Positions 62,625 through 64,000 of a DNA stretch of 64,000 bases are shown in pieces. The position numbers and the translations under genes are program-made. This DNA comes from Streptomyces guryensis (GTDB lineage: Bacteria; Actinomycetota; Actinomycetes; Streptomycetales; Streptomycetaceae). Positions within the stretch are counted from its first letter, which is position 1; every line of letters begins with the position of its first letter. Location: positions 169,367 to 233,366 of the forward strand of contig NZ_JAJSBI010000015.1 of assembly GCF_021261325.1 (NCBI RefSeq), read 5' to 3'. Under the pieces are notes generated by a model. It saw only the letters and a list, made by a program, of their open reading frames with translations. It was not told where the DNA came from and searched no databases.

Positions 62625-63131
62625 CTATCCCCGCGGTTCGCGGGCCGCAACCTCCGGCGAGAGCAAACGACGGAGACATCCCAGGCATCTGGAACGTTCC
62701 GGGCCGAGACTTCCCTGTGAGATACCCAACTCCCCCGCGATTTCCCGGTATGTCAGGTCCTTGGGGGACAGCAGGGCCTCCATCAGGCTGGGGCAGCGGC
62801 CGGGCAGGCGGCGGACCGCGTCCCGCAGGGCCCGGCGGCGGGCGGCCGCCAGGGCCAGCTGTTCGGGGGCGCGGTCCAGGTCGTCGGCCGGCTCGACGTC
62901 GTAGGGCCGTTCGTGGCGGGTCGTACGGCGGGTGCGGCGCGCCTCGAAGCGGACGGCGCTGCGCAGCCAGCGCTGGGGGTCGGGGGGCGGGCCGTCCGCC
63001 TCCAGATGTTCCAGGAGGCGGAGCCAGACCGCCTGTTCCAGGTCGCCCGGCTCGGCACCGGAGGCATGTGCCTCGGCGGAGGCCTCGGCGGTGAGCAGCG
63101 GGCGCAGAGCGGCCACCAGGTCATGCGTCAT
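62625..63131 (-). CDS. ECF-like RNA polymerase sigma factor (small)
   Basis: 168-aa protein with region 2-like LLTAEASAEAHASGAEPGDLEQAVWLRLLEHL and region 4-like ALRDAVRRLPGRCPSLMEALLSPKDLTYREIAGELGISQGSL. Helix-turn-helix visible in the latter. Lacks an adjacent anti-sigma gene. The start ATG at 63131 has no strong ribosome site; GTG at 63179 is also possible. Confidence 0.75.
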   Translation of the reverse strand: MTHDLVAALRPLLTAEASAEAHASGAEPGDLEQAVWLRLLEHLEADGPPPDPQRWLRSAVRFEARRTRRTTRHERPYDVEPADDLDRAPEQLALAAARRRALRDAVRRLPGRCPSLMEALLSPKDLTYREIAGELGISQGSLGPERSRCLGCLRRLLSPEVAAREPRG

Positions 63132-63205
63132 ATGCGGTTCGACGCGGCCGCCCGGGGCGGAGTTGCCCGGGCGGCCCACTGTTCACCCCAACTGGGGCCG
63201 GGGGC

Positions 63206-63886
63206 TCAGCCGTTGACGAAGTCCTGGCGGGCCAGCACGCCGGTGTCGGCGTTGTCCGTGAAGACGCCGTCGATGCCGGTGGCGAAGTACGTCCTGAAGG
63301 CACCGAAGGGGTCGCCGTAGGCGTCCACGTCCGTGCCCTTGCGGTACTCCGCCGGCAGGAACGGGTTCTCGTTGCGCATGGTGTACGGGTGCAGGATCAG
63401 CCCGACCTTGTGCGCGTCGGAGACGAGGGTGGTCGGCTTGTCGAGGCTGCCGTCCGCCTTCTTGGTGATGATCAGGTCGAGGGTCGGGCCGAGGCCCTGC
63501 GCGTAACCGGCCATCTCCCTCAGGCCCTTCGGGGTGATCAGGTCGGCGACGGTGCGCGGGTCGCCCGTCTCGACGAAGTCCCAGGGGCGGCTGTTCGCGG
63601 TGGACAGGAGCACGACGAGGGGGTTGTCGACCAGCTTGTTCAGGCGCTGGATGCTGGTCGGCTCGAAGGACTGCAGGATGACCGGCGAGTTCCGCCTGTC
63701 CTTGCCGTGCTTGTGCAGCAGCTTGGCGACCCGCTCCTCCAGGCCGAGGCCCAGCTTGCGGAAGTAGGTGGGGTGCTTGGTCTCGGGGTAGATCCAGACC
63801 TGCTTGCCACGCTTACGGGTCTGCTCGTCCTGCCACTTCAGGACCTCTTCGAAGGTGGGGATCTCCCAGCGGCCGTTGTACTGGGT
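63206..63886 (-). CDS. Glycerophosphodiester phosphodiesterase (GlpQ-like), 3' exon; interrupted by group II intron
   Basis: About 225 residues of the C-terminal part of a GDPD TIM barrel (NGRWEIPTFEEV, IYPETKHPTYFRKLGLG, ILQSFEPTSIQRL, HPYTMRNENPFLP, GIDGVFTDNADTGV). The metal/catalytic N-terminal part (signal peptide and HRG start) is missing because the sequence upstream of about 63878-63886 is the 3' end of a group II intron. The open frame that runs upstream to 63967 is intron sequence, not protein. It splits glycerophosphodiesters if spliced; otherwise it is broken. Confidence 0.8.
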   Translation of the reverse strand, partial: TQYNGRWEIPTFEEVLKWQDEQTRKRGKQVWIYPETKHPTYFRKLGLGLEERVAKLLHKHGKDRRNSPVILQSFEPTSIQRLNKLVDNPLVVLLSTANSRPWDFVETGDPRTVADLITPKGLREMAGYAQGLGPTLDLIITKKADGSLDKPTTLVSDAHKVGLILHPYTMRNENPFLPAEYRKGTDVDAYGDPFGAFRTYFATGIDGVFTDNADTGVLARQDFVNG

Positions 63887-64000
63887 GGGCTGCGCGGCGA
63901 GGTCCCGAGGTTCCGGATCTTTTCCGCGCAGCCTCCCGCCGAACCCAGCGGGCATCTTTCGATGCACTGGGCTCTCCAGTGACTACGCCGCGTTCGGTTT
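63878..64000 (-). mobile_element. 3' end of a group II intron (domains V and VI)
   Basis: On the minus strand the sequence contains a full domain V hairpin (63941-63974) and a domain VI-like stem (arms 63888-63897 and 63924-63933), and ends near 63878-63888 at an A-Y type 3' splice site in the middle of a GDPD gene. The reverse transcriptase/maturase part would lie beyond the right edge. Seen only partially, so class is not assigned. Confidence 0.8.
63941..63974 (-). ncRNA. Group II intron domain V
   Basis: 34 nt, GAGCCCAGTGCATC, GAAA tetraloop, GATGCCCGCTGGGTTC: same length, GAAA loop, lower stem and bulge as the catalytic domain V consensus. The AGC catalytic triad is at the 5' side. Confidence 0.85.

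Noticed and set aside
63887..63967. N-terminal extension of the GDPD protein
   Set aside because: The residues upstream of about NGRWEIP are encoded by group II intron domain V/VI sequence and are not a GDPD start.

Overview
The window is chromosomal DNA of a Streptomyces or very close relative. The sequence is very GC-rich with strong third-position G/C, uses many GTG starts, and carries genes typical of the genus: ssgB, a CGNR zinc-finger gene, SCO7613-type and PGPGW membrane proteins, and actinobacterial PIM-lipid genes. From memory, the gene order follows the relA-to-metNIQ part of the S. coelicolor chromosome. It is core genome with one probable accessory insert and a piece of a group II intron at the right edge.

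1-24.5 kb: an ancient housekeeping block, nearly all on the minus strand. It holds (p)ppGpp metabolism (relA), purine salvage (apt), the secD-secF-yajC translocase accessory complex, the RuvABC Holliday-junction machine, a YebC regulator, PLP synthase (pdxS-pdxT), a three-gene phosphatidylinositol-mannoside set (PIP synthase, acyltransferase, PimA-type mannosyltransferase) with start/stop overlaps, an HIT Ap4A-type phosphorylase and thrS. The same order is known in Mycobacterium tuberculosis (relA to thrS). Here it is interrupted by plus-strand genes for an EF-G-like GTPase, an unknown membrane protein and a K+ channel.

24.6-27.4 kb: an unknown two-gene operon (a DUF4365-type nuclease-like protein and a 408-aa partner) divergent from a DnaQ-type exonuclease, then a tRNA-Val(CAC). 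27.4-37.7 kb: a segment bracketed by two identical tRNA-Val(CAC) genes. It contains an SRPBCC protein, a polytopic membrane protein and a predicted rhamnogalacturonan-use cluster (Tat-exported YetA/PL26-like lyase, DUF624/YesL protein, two ABC permeases, Tat lipoprotein binding protein) with a LacI-type operator candidate.

37.8-44.2 kb: small membrane proteins, ssgB (septum-site selection in sporulation), a CGNR regulator, a DsbA/FrnE-like oxidoreductase, a double GNAT, and an overlapping pabC/pabB-like pair. 44.3-44.8 kb: a five-gene tRNA operon (Gly, Cys, Val, Val, Val). 44.9-50.1 kb: zinc-ribbon protein, APH-fold kinase, two small proteins, a Ser/Thr protein kinase, Nudix hydrolase and SpoU methyltransferase.

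50.2-57.4 kb: cobalamin genes: a CysG-like cobA, an unusual 1395-aa BluB-CobT fusion with an ~820-aa Ala/Pro/Glu-rich head, and cobL. 57.5-61.2 kb: a GNAT and the metNIQ methionine importer, preceded by a candidate 28-codon Cys/Met leader peptide. 61.3-64.0 kb: two small membrane proteins, a GNAT, a sigma-like factor, and a glycerophosphodiesterase whose 5' part is cut by a group II intron (only domains V and VI lie in the window).

Most remarkable points: the group II intron end splitting the phosphodiesterase gene, the BluB-CobT fusion, the metNIQ leader, the EF-G-like protein with an abnormal G4 motif, and several sets of short precise tandem repeats in promoter regions.
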